A DNA stretch of 64,000 nucleotides from Brevipalpus yothersi. Its lineage: Eukaryota; Arthropoda; Arachnida; Trombidiformes; Tenuipalpidae. Made by a program: the position numbers and the translations under genes. Below are positions 38,996 to 50,297 of this stretch, in pieces. The first letter of the stretch is position 1. Each line of letters opens with the position of its first letter. The notes beneath the pieces were generated by a model. It was given only the letters and a program-made list of their open reading frames with translations, made no database searches and had not been told where the DNA came from. The stretch lies in assembly GCA_003956705.1 (NCBI GenBank), contig QZCP01000325.1:23862-87861 (forward strand). The letters are read 5' to 3'.

Positions 38996-41436
38996 CTAAT
39001 GGCTGACTTGACTCTCATTCTCGCCTTTTAATCTTATCCGAGCAAAGTCTTCAAAAATTATGTCATCATCATCTGGCTCTGCGTCTAGTTGAATAAGATT
39101 GAGGTCATTCTGATCCACACTAGAAGGTGCATTATTTACATGATTGGAATTAGAATCACCATCTTCCGGTGATGGTAGCCTGACGAGGGCAGATTCTCCA
39201 TCGTCTTCTGGCTTTGGATGCATGAGAATAAATGGAAGCTCGGCGACAACATCACCCCCCAAAGGTCCAAGGCAAAGCTTCACCTTAACTTTATACTGTA
39301 CAATAATTCCAAGATTCTCTTTCTGTGTGGGATCTGTGATTATGGTTGATGATGCAAGATTAGTGTCTTCATGCTTTAGCTGGCCATCTAGAGCCAATCC
39401 TCTTTTTGACTTGTTGTTTGCCAACAGGGGCTTAAGATAATAGACTTTCGATAGTGTGAAACCTGGACTGACCGGGCATCCCTCTTCACTTTCAATTTCT
39501 GCCACGTTACATTTATATTGTGCAGTAGAAAATAGGCATATATCTGCAAATTGTCGAACAGCAACTTTGACTTTCTTGACTGTTCGATTAGAGTTGTTGG
39601 AAATATGTACATTCACAGCAATCTCCTCCCCATGATGATAAAGCTCTTTGTCAAGAGATGCTTCCAAATGTAATTTATTTGGAGACATCATAAATTCTTT
39701 GCTCACATCAATACTAGGCTGTTCACCACCACTCCCAGGAGCATAGGTTATCTTACGTATGGCTAACCGCACAGAATTTCGCCTATGTGGTTTCTCTTCC
39801 AAGCTATCCGCAACGTAGGTTTTCAATTCATAGTCAACTCCACAGGGCTTTCCTGTGTCTCCTGGGGCTGGTTGAAGTGTTACAGATGCTGGACAATGAG
39901 GAGGGAGCTGTAAACACACGAGTGAAAGAAAAAAATAAAGAAGCTGAATAATGCAAACCTTTTCTGACCACATATGGTCAGAAGACTTATACAAAGAGTA
40001 ATGTAATGGATCCAAAGTTTACCTCGAAAAAAAATGGGAATGCATTTGAGCTTCCAAGCTTTTTCATCAGTCTCTCTTGAAGTCTTGTTCGTGGTTTCTT
40101 GCTATTCTCTTCCAGTACAGGATAAATCTGCTCTGACGCTAAGTAGAGATCTTTTCTAAAAGTCAGGCCAAGAACGTCAAGATCTTCTCGACCATAGCGG
40201 AAGGCAGCGAGTATATGACCGAAAACCCGTCTATCCTTGACATAATCAAGATCAACCAAGACCACACCATCTTGTGTATAAAATGAGATGAAGAAAAAAG
40301 TTGGGATCATTCGATTATAATCCCAAAGCGACCGACAGTCACTGGAAAAATTTGTCTTACCTATTGGATCTACATGAGATATGTGATCGACAAAATCCCT
40401 TTTGCCAAGATAAACAGTGATCTAGTAAGAGGAAATATAGTGAGAATCAAAAGAGGAAATCTTTGTTTTCATTGCATTGCAATTGGGCAATACAATTGAA
40501 GTTGCTTTCAATTTATTATTACCTTGCCATTAGGTGAGCTCTTTTTGAAGACTCTACACATTTGAGAGAGGAATGGAAAGAAGTATTGTATAAGACAGTC
40601 AGAAGGAAGCAAAAGGACCCCACATAGAAAAAAACGATCAGAGATATGAAAGATCAAAATTCGAGATTGATGAAAATGGGAATGCACGTGAAAAGAGAGA
40701 GAGAGAGAGAGACAGCTTCGCTCTCTAATCTTCTGTGATGTAATGCAATACATGTTCCATGCATGAGAATGATTGAAAAAATGCATTAGAACAGTTCTGT
40801 TGGGTAAAGGAAATGATAAACAACTAGGTAATTCTCGAAATAACCGCCAACTGAGATGAAAGTTATTGCATTTCGAGCTCATTGTATGTTTCATTCAAAA
40901 TGAAATTAGATCTACTAGGATGAATCAGGGTGGAAGCTTTCCAGAAGAATAGACTAGAGAGAAGCTTCCAAGAATGCTGGATGCATACACTATGTACGTG
41001 TGTCTCTGAATATACAGTGAATTTCACTTCAATGTATAATGCCTGTATGATGGTATTCAAATGAGAATGGGCTCAGAAGAAAGGGAGAGAAAGAGAGAAA
41101 GCAATTCAACAGCAACAACTTAATTGCTCATCATGTGAGATCGTTGAATGAATCAAGAAAGAATGAAAGTGCGAAAGAAATAAAGAAAAAGAAATGAAGA
41201 AACACTATTGTTCAATGTGACAGGAACAATAGCACTCATCAAATCTTGATGATTCGAGATGAATATTTCGATATTACACTTGGAAAAAGGGTTGAAAATA
41301 TATGGTTAAACGCATTGTCAATCAAATTTTCGGACACATATCTTGATCGTTTTCATTCGGATGAGGTTAATATACATAAATACGACAATTTTGCAAACCT
41401 TGTTCCCGGTCTTCTATCCTCTTGATCTAAACCCAT
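38996..41436 (-). CDS. krz: Beta-arrestin (non-visual arrestin, kurtz type)
   Basis: Five exons on the minus strand: 41436-41399, 40553-40523, 40421-40361, 40270-40023, 39907-38996, all in phase, total 429 residues. Exon 1 codes 12 residues ending PGT with a split Arg, rejoining as GTRVFKKSSPNGK, the same junction as vertebrate beta-arrestins; its donor (gtttgc) is weak, so exon 1 is the least certain. Arrestin signatures include VYLGKRDFVDH, FRYGREDLDVLGL, RLQERLMKKLG, the RNSVRL/IRK phosphate-sensing region and KHEDTNLASST. The tail has a clathrin box LIQLD and an AP-2 motif DDDDIIFEDFARIRL, both typical of endocytic beta-arrestins. The protein binds phosphorylated GPCRs, desensitises them and links them to clathrin coats in the cytosol. 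Confidence 0.93.
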
Positions 41437-42383
41437 GGTTTTGTCGGAACACAATATGAATAGCAGAGAATTTTTTCTTCCGGTTATAAACAGTGACACT
41501 TGAGCATACTATGCAAAAATGGTTAGAAAATGAACACTAAACAATCAAGAGTTGAGTTGAAAACATTCACACACACATTAACACAGAAACAGTGGATGTC
41601 AAAAATTGGTGTCCGGGTAGAAGAGGATGAAAATGATGTTGGGATGTTTATTTTTGGCTGTACTCTATTATGGTGCGATGATTGTGATGGTGTGAAATGT
41701 GTGTTTGTATATGAGTGTATTCCGAATGCAAAATTTACCCAAAAAAACAGTAACAACAAACTCAATATCCAAGTGTAATGATGATGTAATGATAGTGATG
41801 ATGGTGATGGTGACGGTGATGATAATGATGATAATATAAAACAATCAATGAATCAAATAATGTGGGTGAATGTACACACAATGTATATGTGTATTATCGA
41901 ATGGAAATGATGGTGAAAAATTTTTTTTTTGGCTAAAGAAGAATAATAATATTAGCCAGTATCGGAATGCGCACTCAGATTGAAAGAGGAATACTTTTTT
42001 CTTTGCTCTCTCTTTCTCTCTCTCTCTCTTTTACTCTGGGGAAAAACAAACACAACCACCCATAGACACAATGTATCTGTGTGCCTTGCGAATGATGGGT
42101 ATACAAAAAGATGATGATGGTTTGAGAATAAAATCAAGATTCCTGCTAGAATAATTAAGCGGATGATCCAGAAACACAGTTACACGCAAAAAGTACTCTT
42201 CGGTTACTCTTTGAATCGATGTGAATGAATGAGCATGCTTATCGTTGCATGATAAGTTATCATGATAATAATCCACATAATATCTGTGGTGGATAACTCG
42301 AAAAGTGCCACAGGACAAACTTGACATTGTAAAAATTGTTTTTCTAAGTACGTACAGTGGTTTACGAATTGAAACGTTTCATA
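41437..42383. other. Divergent spacer between arrestin and HIBADH
   Basis: About 950 bases between the two start codons, probably with both promoters. A + frame at 41530-41778 (82 codons, ATG start) and a minus frame at 42031-42327 (98 codons, ATG start 57 bases from the HIBADH ATG) have no recognisable domain. Imperfect GATGATGGTGATGGTGAC repeats lie at about 41775-41835. Confidence 0.5.
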
Positions 42384-43439
42384 ATGTATTCTTCCAAAAT
42401 TATATCACGTTTGGTACAACAATCTTCCATCAATTGTGAGTAATTTGCAACGTTCATGAATTTGATCAATGCCAACTGATTATGTGATATTCTTCTTTTC
42501 CACTTGTAACCACCAGTTACTCAAAAATGTGGTTCACATGTGGGTTTCATTGGAATCGGTTTCATGGGCACTCCAATGGCCACCCATTTGATGGACAAGG
42601 GTAATTCACTGGTTGTTTATGATATCAATAAGGCTGCTGTGGAACGATTCAAAGCCAAAGGAGCCCAAGAGGCTTCATGTCCAGCTGAGATGGCCGAAAA
42701 GTGTGATCGAATTTTCACAATGGTACCATCTGATCCGTATGTGATCGAAGTTTTCGGTGGAAAAGATGGTCTACTAACGAAAGCGAAAAAAGGTTCCATA
42801 CTAATGGACTGTAGTACAGTGCATCCTGAAACATCGAAAAAACTTTTCACCATGTGCAGTGAGAAAGGTGTTGGATTTCTTGATACACCAGTTGCCGGAG
42901 CAGTTCCAGCGGCCAAAGCTGGCACACTGACCTTCATGGTTGGTGGATCAAGTGAATTAGTTAAGAAAATTGAATCATTACTGCTTTGTATGGGCAAACG
43001 TGTTGTCCATTGTGGTGACATTGGTGCAGGTGCTGCAGCGAAGATATGCAACAATATGATGTTGGCCATCTCGATGATTGGTACCAGTGAAACACTCAAT
43101 TTGGCCCAAAATCTTGGATTATCGGCCGAAATGATGACCGAAATTCTCAACATAAGCTCAGGTCGCACATGGGTATCCGAAATATACAATCCTGTGCCGG
43201 GCATACTCGAAACATCTCCATCATCGAAAAATTATGAGCCTGGATTTAAAGTGGAATTGTTAGCCAAAGATCTTGGTATCTCTCAATCTTGTGCCAACAA
43301 GACAGCTGCCATAACTCCGATGGGATCGCTTGCTTTCACAATCTACAAGACTATGGTGAATAATGGCTATGGTGAGAAAGATTTCTCCGCTGCTTATCAA
43401 TTTTTGCTCAAGAAAGGCAGTGGAGGAATTAAACTGTAA
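42384..43439 (+). CDS. HIBADH: 3-hydroxyisobutyrate dehydrogenase, mitochondrial
   Basis: Two exons, 42384-42435 and 42517-43439, phase 1 junction across an 81-base intron, 324 residues. The first 17-18 residues (MYSSKIISRLVQQSSIN) are basic, Ser-rich and lack acidic residues, as expected for a mitochondrial targeting peptide. The NAD-binding motif GFIGIGFMGTPMA follows, then DTPVAGAVPAA at about 140-150, the catalytic Lys in AAAKICNNMMLAISMIG, and YNPVPG and LAKDLGIS near the C terminus. The enzyme oxidises 3-hydroxyisobutyrate to methylmalonate semialdehyde in valine breakdown. The usual substrate motif DAPVSGG reads DTPVAGA here, losing the conserved Ser-Gly pair. The gene is convergent with lunapark, 407 bases away; an AATAAA follows its stop. 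Confidence 0.93.
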
Positions 43440-43497
43440 TCGATTGGGGCTCAATGTTGATTGTTAATTGCTTTTACTCAATTTTTTGATACTAACA

Positions 43498-43503
43498 AAT
43501 AAA
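43498..43503 (+). other. Polyadenylation signal AATAAA for HIBADH
   Basis: AATAAA 59 bases after the HIBADH stop codon, followed by a T-rich stretch. Confidence 0.6.
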
Positions 43504-43846
43504 GTGGGCAATTTCTTGATCATGATGAAAATGAGATGATTTTTTTTCAAGAGAAAAATATGGCGTTTAATTTTTTTTTCTTTTCTTTTTCTTCCATCAA
43601 AAAGGGTGGAGCAGGAAAATAATCCATAATTTAGACCAGATTTCACATCATCAGGATAATAAGGTTAGAATTTTCGTGAGATGAACAGTTCACCTACGTT
43701 GATAGAACTAAAGATACACGAGAATCAATGAGAGTAAGAGATCGACATGGTTTTGAGAAAACAAAAAAGAGATTGAAGTGAAATACTTGAAGCGAACTCA
43801 TTCGAAATACTAACAATTTTTATAAGTGTACAAACAAAAGTTGATT

Positions 43847-45550
43847 TCAGGTTTGGTTCTTGAGACTCTCATGGGTATCACCGCTAGTTCCCAGAGCAAT
43901 ATCATCGATGAACTCGATATCACTCGGTAATTTATTCTCTTCTTTGTCATCAGTTGGTTTTGCATTGATTTCCTCAAAGTCTGTAAGTAATGAATCAGGT
44001 TTGGTACAATCTGGATCGCTCTCAGATGGATGAGGAATCTCCATGATATCATCCTCCAATTCTTTTGATTCTCCTGATTCTTTTGTTTCTTTTGGTTCTT
44101 CTCCTTCCACTGGAGCTGATCTATTTTCAGGTTCATCTGAGCTTTTAGAAAGTTTAAGAGTATCATCAGTAGAGTCTGTTTTATTTAAGGCAGCCTGGCT
44201 AGACTCTATGCTCTGCCGATCAGATGATTCATTCATCTCAGTTATCTGGAGAGAAGTGTTCCGCTGTTCTTCTCTACCATCATTATCGCTCTCAGGCTCA
44301 TCAACAAGAGGTGAGAGATTTCGATTCCGTTGAAAATTTGAATCTGAAGTCGCTCGAAGAGGCTTAGCTTTTCGAGCTGGATTAAAAAAAGCACAATAGC
44401 AACATCGAAAAGAGATGTACTCAAACTCTTCCTTGAGAGCCATTCCATTATGGCCACTACAAGATGAACAAATTAGAGCGTATCTGTTGTTGGGCCCATC
44501 ACCAACAATAAAATCAACTAACTTTTCCACAGTTCCCCGGTCTGGATTCACTATTGGACGTGTTAAACGAGGCATGGGATTCATCATAGGTCTCATTGCT
44601 TGAGCCATCTGTGGTGATGGCATTATTGCGTTGGCTGGTGAAAATTGTACAGCTCCAGGACTTCCAGGACTTTGCGTAGTATTGAAGCCTACTCTTGGCT
44701 GTACAACCGGATTAAACATGGGCATGGGAGGCATAGATCCACGATAACGGACACGAGAACCTTGCCCTGTGGACATTGTTGCCGAAGGATTGCTCGGTGA
44801 ATTTGGTGCCGAAGAAGGCTTAGATTCTTTTAATGATGATGGTGCATATTTTTCCAGCAACTCTTTGGCCACTTTGTAAGTTTCAGTCTCCATGACATTT
44901 TCCAATATCTTCTTCTTCTCTTGTCTAAGAGTGCGAAGCTTCTCTTCTTTCACATCTATCATCCATATATAATAATCTTGAAGGCATCTTTTCAAGAGAT
45001 ATACCCTGGAAGGAAGAGGAGAATATTCGTGAGTATCCCGAAAATTGCGTAGATATAATCAAACAAACGAGTTGATTATTAATAACAGTGAGTTTTGCCC
45101 GATGATGAGGCAACAAGCCTTGATGATTTGAGGATTTGTAATCATACTCACACCAGTGGAAGAACTAATAAAGGGGTAGCAGTAAGAAATTTCTGTGACC
45201 AGGTCGGACTTTTCGGCAGATAATGGAAATAGTAGACAAAAGCCACGATAACATAGATAAAACCGGACACCACCAGAAGAAGGCCCACAAAATTTTTCTG
45301 CCGCCTAATGGCAGTGAACTTATGATTTTCCAAGTCACGTATTTGCTGATCAATTCGCTCTAGCTTATCCTTGCTTGAGTCTTTGCCCTGTGAAGTGTGT
45401 GAAAAGTAATTCGTTAATTAAAGTGACTTGAAAGCAAAAGTGGAAGAGAGTGAAAGAGAAAGTTCAAATTCTCGACCGTTGGATAACACTACTCTCTATC
45501 ACACACAAACAACATCATCTCACCTTAAACCTCGATATAATAAGACCCAT
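43847..45550 (-). CDS. LNPK: Lunapark, ER three-way-junction protein
   Basis: Three exons on the minus strand: 45550-45524, 45387-45152, 45005-43847, all in phase, 473 residues. The protein starts MGLIISRF, so Gly2 could be myristoylated as in other lunaparks. A short coiled coil (DKLERIDQQIRDLE) precedes two membrane helices at about residues 40-62 and 73-92 joined by a short loop. A second coiled coil with the family run EEKLRTLRQEKKKILENVMET follows, then a Pro/Ser-rich linker. The zinc-ribbon reads VGDGPNNRYALICSSC, with HNGMALKEEFEYISFRCCYC and FFNPARK, giving a CX2C...CX2C site. The acidic C-terminal tail is variable. Lunapark stabilises tubular ER junctions; the zinc finger mediates dimerisation. 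Confidence 0.94.
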
Positions 45551-46093
45551 TGGATGAATGTACCCAAATAATCTGGATCACTGGAGAGTCCTGTTTCAAG
45601 GAGATCAAACCAATAATCACTAAAACACAATAATCATGAGTATAAATTAAAATCACTATGCAACCTCACAAGTGATTCATAAACACAGCAAGTGTGTTGA
45701 TCTCTCTCATGAATCATGAGAATAGTTGAATATCGATATCAGCTATGGACTTGGATAGCAGCTGATGTTAATGTTGCAACTTTGTCCCAAAAAAAGTTTC
45801 AAAAGAGGAACAATTAAGTGACTCTTTCAGAAATCGCAGCAATTTTTACCTTCATAATTGGATAAATATCTTTGAAGACAGAGAGGATTGAATTCTTTGT
45901 TTACGATCGGAAACTTATTTGATCGATTTCGTTTGACGAAAAAAAAACAATTACGCAATCTTTTTACTGAGCGGGAAAATAATCGATCAAATGCATCAAA
46001 TTTATCTATGAGTTGTTAAAAAATGATTTGATCGGATAAATTATTCTCAGTGAATCATAACTGAAATTATTTGTGTTTTCTAGAATTTTTATC
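45551..46093. other. Intergenic, no gene recognised
   Basis: AT-rich 5' flank of lunapark up to the first copy of a local duplication. No open frame of note was seen. Confidence 0.55.
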
Positions 46094-46201
46094 ATTTGCT
46101 CATCAGTTAATTCTCTTTGCACTCGGACTATCAAGGCAAATTTGGAGTTCGAGTTTACCGAGGGGTGGGGGTGGGATGGTTGCTGGACACTTTAGAAAAT
46201 A
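46094..46201 (+). repeat. Local duplication, copy A
   Basis: About 108 bases beginning atttgctcatcagttaatt and including aaatttggagttcgagt. A diverged copy lies at 46835-46938 in the same orientation; many blocks of 10-15 bases are identical. Confidence 0.75.
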
Positions 46202-46239
46202 TAGCTTGTTGCAAGTTCCTTCATTTTCACTCCCATTAG

Positions 46240-47385
46240 AATGGGCAGTGTATTTCCTAGACGAAAATCTCTTTCATCAACTTTGGTACGAAATTTGGTT
46301 CTCAAATGGATACAAGGTGAAAGTTTCCAAGTAGCTCTACAGACTCTACAGCCAATACTCTTCCTAATGAGTTGCAAGTTAATCATATTTCTCATGTGAC
46401 CGATGGGCTTCCTTTTCAAACTTATCTCACTTTACTTAAGAAAAATCACTGATCAAGTGGGGTTCAGAAGAAATTAGCAAGAATTTGCCTCTACAGCCTC
46501 ATACTTCTTTCGAATTCACAATAACTGCTCATGGTGTCAGTGAATTTTTGTTATCATCAACACAGCAAACTTCATCAGCCAAAGTTGGTCGAAATATGCC
46601 CACTGGAACCTTATCTCCTCTACCACCAAGAGCTAGCTCTCTGACTGGATCTCCACACCATCATCCTGAACCTAATTCAGCTAGACGACATCATATTTTA
46701 GGATCCGCTTTAGCCAACTTTCTTTCTGAACTTCAGATTGGGAGTGCATCGAACAAGTCCAAGTACGACATTTTGGTCTCATCAAATCTGGATGAATTCC
46801 AATCACAGATAGATGCTGTCTTTGCTTTCCTATTATTTGCTCATCAGCTAATTTTCTCTATACTTAGACCATGGAGGCAAATCTGGAGTTCGAGTATACT
46901 GGGGGTGGCGGTATGGCTGCTGGATACTGTAGAAAATGTGCCATTGCCTTGGGTATTGAGATACTCCCGTCGGTTTTGATGATTCGTTGAAATGTACTTG
47001 CCGCCGAAAGGTTGATCTCTTCTATATGAGTGAAAAAAGAAGATTTTGGGTAACTTATCATCATTTTTCCCGATCTTCCCATTGTTATCTAACTCATACA
47101 ATTCAAGCTCATTTGTCAGCTCAGTCATTTATAAGATTGTTTGAACTCTCAAACTATCAACCTCTACGCGGTAGCATTAACGATCTCTTCTCGAATTTCA
47201 GCTGTATGATACAAAATCAAAGACAATAGACAAGTGAATGTTCACCCTAGGAAAATCAATTTTGTGAACGTTTTCAGTGGAAAGATATCAGAAACCAAAA
47301 GATGGTATGATGCTATTCCTAATGGAATGTTTCCTGAAAATCCCCTAGTTAATGGCTCCCGACGAGAGAGTTTAGTTAATTAATT
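46240..47385 (+). pseudogene. Frame-broken remnant of an unidentified protein gene
   Basis: At least five successive same-strand open segments can be read only by changing frame: about 46247-46405 (PRRKSLSSTLVRNLVLKW), 46361-46452 (LPNELQVNHISHVTDGLPF), 46446-46930 (LPLQPHTSFEFTITAHG, then LGSALANFLSELQIG), 46978-47229 (CRRKVDLFYMSEKRRFW), and 47215-47383 (KISETKRWYDAIPNGMFP). Stops or frame changes separate them and no GT-AG pairs join them, so I read this as a decayed gene. Copy B of the local duplication sits inside it and, in one frame, codes EFEYTGGGGMAAGYCRKCAI. The parent family was not identified; a trafficking-complex subunit such as TRAPPC9 was considered only as a weak guess. Confidence 0.5.
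46835..46938 (+). repeat. Local duplication, copy B
   Basis: Diverged direct copy of 46094-46201, starting atttgctcatcagctaatt. It keeps a tacttag acceptor-like site that copy A has lost and an open frame that is broken in copy A. Confidence 0.75.
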
Positions 47386-47606
47386 TTTGAACCCAAAAAT
47401 TTTTGGGCTGGCGCATGTTCAATGTGGCCTATCTGAGGGAATATATACTAATTGAACTTGTTTATTTTCATTCATAAATTCTTTGTCCGTTGCTAGTGTG
47501 ATAAACACAGATATCAGCAGTTACTGATAATCTTTGAGACACCTTTTTTTTGTAAACAACTTAATCTTGACTACTGGTGAAAATTTTGAATACATGTGTG
47601 TCCAAG
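47386..47606. other. Spacer upstream of the IAP gene
   Basis: 220 bases between the pseudogene remnant and the IAP start codon, presumably its promoter and 5' UTR. An in-frame TGA precedes the chosen ATG. Confidence 0.5.
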
Positions 47607-48600
47607 ATGATGTCCAATGAACATCTTTCGTACGATATTGGTGTGGATGTTTGTGGTGTTGGGCCAAGTTTTTCACCAAACAATTCAAATGAGGAACAAA
47701 ATTGGCCCAAGGTTACCAAAGATAGTGAAAGAGGTTTCATCAAATTAACGCATAAAGATGGTCGTGTTGAAGAATTTATTCGAGCGAAAGTTTTTCGTGG
47801 TCCTGTGCATCAAAATTTTGCTTGTCCTACGGCTCGAAGGGAAACATTCGAAGGATGGCCCGAGAAAGCAGCCATTTCACCCGAAAAACTGGTGGAAGCG
47901 GGCTTCTTTTACTTGGGTGAGTGATTAACCCACTGGTTTGTCTCTGTGATGCTCATATCAATTGGTTATATCGATTTATTCTTCCTTTTTTGCAGGTCAA
48001 AAGGATAGTGTACGATGTTTCTATTGTGATCTGGGTCTACAAGAATGGAACACCGAAGATGATGCGTGGGTCGAGCACGCTAAGCATCAGCCTGAATGCT
48101 TTTTCGTTAATCTTGTCAAAGGAGAGGATTTCATCCAAAGAGTCACTTCACAATTGAATGAACTGAAAATCTCTGAGAATCAATCTTCCTCATCCAATCA
48201 AACACTGGAGCTTCCTGAGAATGAGCAAGTATCCAGCATCCAACCAGAATCTCTCGAGTCAATCACTGAAGTTCTATCAGAAACTGGAACATCCAATCAA
48301 TCACCCACAGACATCCCTACCTCGGGACAAGAAGTGATAAAAAATTCTCGAAGTCTAACACCTTCTCCTACCTTATCGAGTTGCTCATCTCGTCAATCAA
48401 GATCTTCACCAAAATCATCTGTATCATCTGAATCACCATCACTTAATCCCACATGTCTAATTTGTCTGGAACGTGAGGTCAAGGTTTTTTTCTACCCTTG
48501 TGGTCACGCCGTCACTTGCTTAGAGTGTTCAAGTGCTGTGACTCACTGCATTGCATGTCGAAAGAGAATAACAACCATGTTGAAAATTCATTACTTGTAA
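47607..48600 (+). CDS. Inhibitor of apoptosis: one BIR domain plus C-terminal RING
   Basis: Two exons, 47607-47916 and 47996-48600, phase 1 across a 79-base intron, 304 residues. The start is ATG ATG TCC AAT; upstream in-frame TGA. The BIR domain (about 72-140) has the entry motif RRETFEGWP and the zinc ligands C111, C114, H131, C138 (CX2CX16HX6C). A Ser-rich linker leads to a C-terminal RING with C257, C260, C272, H274, C278, C281, C288 and C291 (C3HC4). This is the livin/DIAP-like architecture: the BIR binds caspases or IAP-binding motifs and the RING acts as a ubiquitin ligase. There is only one BIR, against two in DIAP1 and three in XIAP. Orthology to a specific IAP cannot be settled here. 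Confidence 0.92.
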
Positions 48601-50297
48601 AAAATTTCTGTGAAAATTATTCTCTTTATAATTATACAATCAAATATATACCAAAACCGAAAGTTGTAGAATCGTTTTTGTTCCTCTGGTGTTGGAATTA
48701 AGTGTTGAGACAGATTGGTAAAGCATTGTTCGAATTGTCATAAATTGGTAAGTTTTAATTGAAAAGAGTTTTCCGTTTTTTTTCGTGTTTTTCATGCTAA
48801 TCCATCATTTCTCTAGAAGCACAAATTGTCTACCTGTCTGCTGCAAGGGTTTATGGAGTCATGGTCGGCTCCAATCGTGGCATGCCTCAAAATCAATGGA
48901 GTGGAGGAATGTAACGATCAAGGGCGAAAAACATTGGTCGGATTATTGCTTACCAATGGAGTAATACCGTCAACCTTGGAACCCTCCCCACCTAGAGCCC
49001 CATAGGATAATTTGTTACAGAGGCTCTCGCTATAACTTATATCGGTCAGTAGATCAACTGATCATTTGGAAGTTTACCATTGCTCTCAAAAAAATTTTAA
49101 CTAATTCAAAGCAAACCTAATCTTGTAATTCGATACAGGAAGCTCTTGTTTGACTGGAAGTCGCCAATTGCTCTGGTAGCTTGCACTCTCTCTACAACAT
49201 CTCACAAACCATTTTGGGGTGGAGCTACTCACAATTCTTGGAAAATCTTTCTCAACGCTTCTCACAGCCTCTGAGGATTCGTTTCACAGCTGTCTAGTCC
49301 ATTACTCATCGCTTCTCAACTAGAAAAGAGTTCACGACTATTCGTGCTTCCTTTTGGTCACGAAACAACGTGTTCACTTACATGAGAATCAATCTTGAAT
49401 GCAAAAATCGAAATATTTTCTAACTTTTGTCGTCACTCTCCCGGTATTCGAACAAATTTTTAACATTTAAAAGAATTATATGAAACTAATATCTACTCAT
49501 CATTGTCCAAGAAATTTGTTCCTACTGCGTGAATCTGAGTATGAGGATCCTGAGGAAGCAGCTTAACTCTAATAATATGAAGTATTATTAAGAGACCAGA
49601 AAAGTCAGAAAAATTATCAAGTTTGAGCCATCTGATTGAGCAAAATGGAGAAAAAGCTCTGAAAAGTGATTCACCAGAGCTTGAGCTTCGAAATCGAAGA
49701 GAAGACCTTCGAGGCATTCAATTTGGATTACAGCTGTGAGCTCTACTCGGCAACTTATTGAGATTAGCCTTTCGATTATAGAAGGAAATTCCGGTGAAAC
49801 TTAGAGCTTATTATTACTTCGGTAGTTTTCTCTCACTAGATAAAGAATTCTCATGTGAGCTTTCATCAAGTTTCGATGCCAACAATAGCTTGGAACGGAT
49901 CATGCTACCAACACTATTCATGCCACAGTTCTCGTAAAGACACATTCAAAAATTTTAATGGGTCGATCTATTCTATGGAGAGGATTTTTTAAAATGACAT
50001 ACCTCCAATTCATCACCTAGAATGAGAATTCCTGAACAAACGTCGATAGTTAATTGTACAATAAAAATATAACAAATTATCTCACAAAATAAGTTGATCA
50101 AATATCTCGAATTTTTTCATCTTCAAAAACCTCGGTAAAGTATTAGATACACTTTCGTAATGGTGTAAAAAGGCGCCTCAAATCAGCTGGATAACAGAGA
50201 TGCATTTTTGTTGTTGCATTCTTCAGCATGATGAAATATCTTTTACTAGTTCATGTGTACTTGTTTTGATTGAGCCTTTTCACCTCTGGCAACCATC
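48601..50297. other. Intergenic, no gene recognised
   Basis: 1.7 kb between the IAP and polymerase gamma genes, both on the + strand. A minus frame at 49493-49717 (74 codons, ATG start) has no recognisable feature. Confidence 0.55.

Noticed and set aside
41530..41778. ATG-started 82-codon + frame next to arrestin exon 1
   Set aside because: Overlapped by an equally long antisense frame and without homology; could be promoter DNA. Kept only as a note in the spacer entry.
42031..42327. ATG-started 98-codon minus frame divergent from HIBADH
   Set aside because: Position is attractive for a bidirectional promoter, but there is no recognisable domain and the end runs into a CT tract.
42617..43204. 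195-codon frame antisense to HIBADH
   Set aside because: Shadow of a strongly supported gene in its third-position-rich complement.
49493..49717. 74-codon minus frame with ATG between IAP and polymerase gamma
   Set aside because: Ser-rich start but no motif, no spliced extension found.
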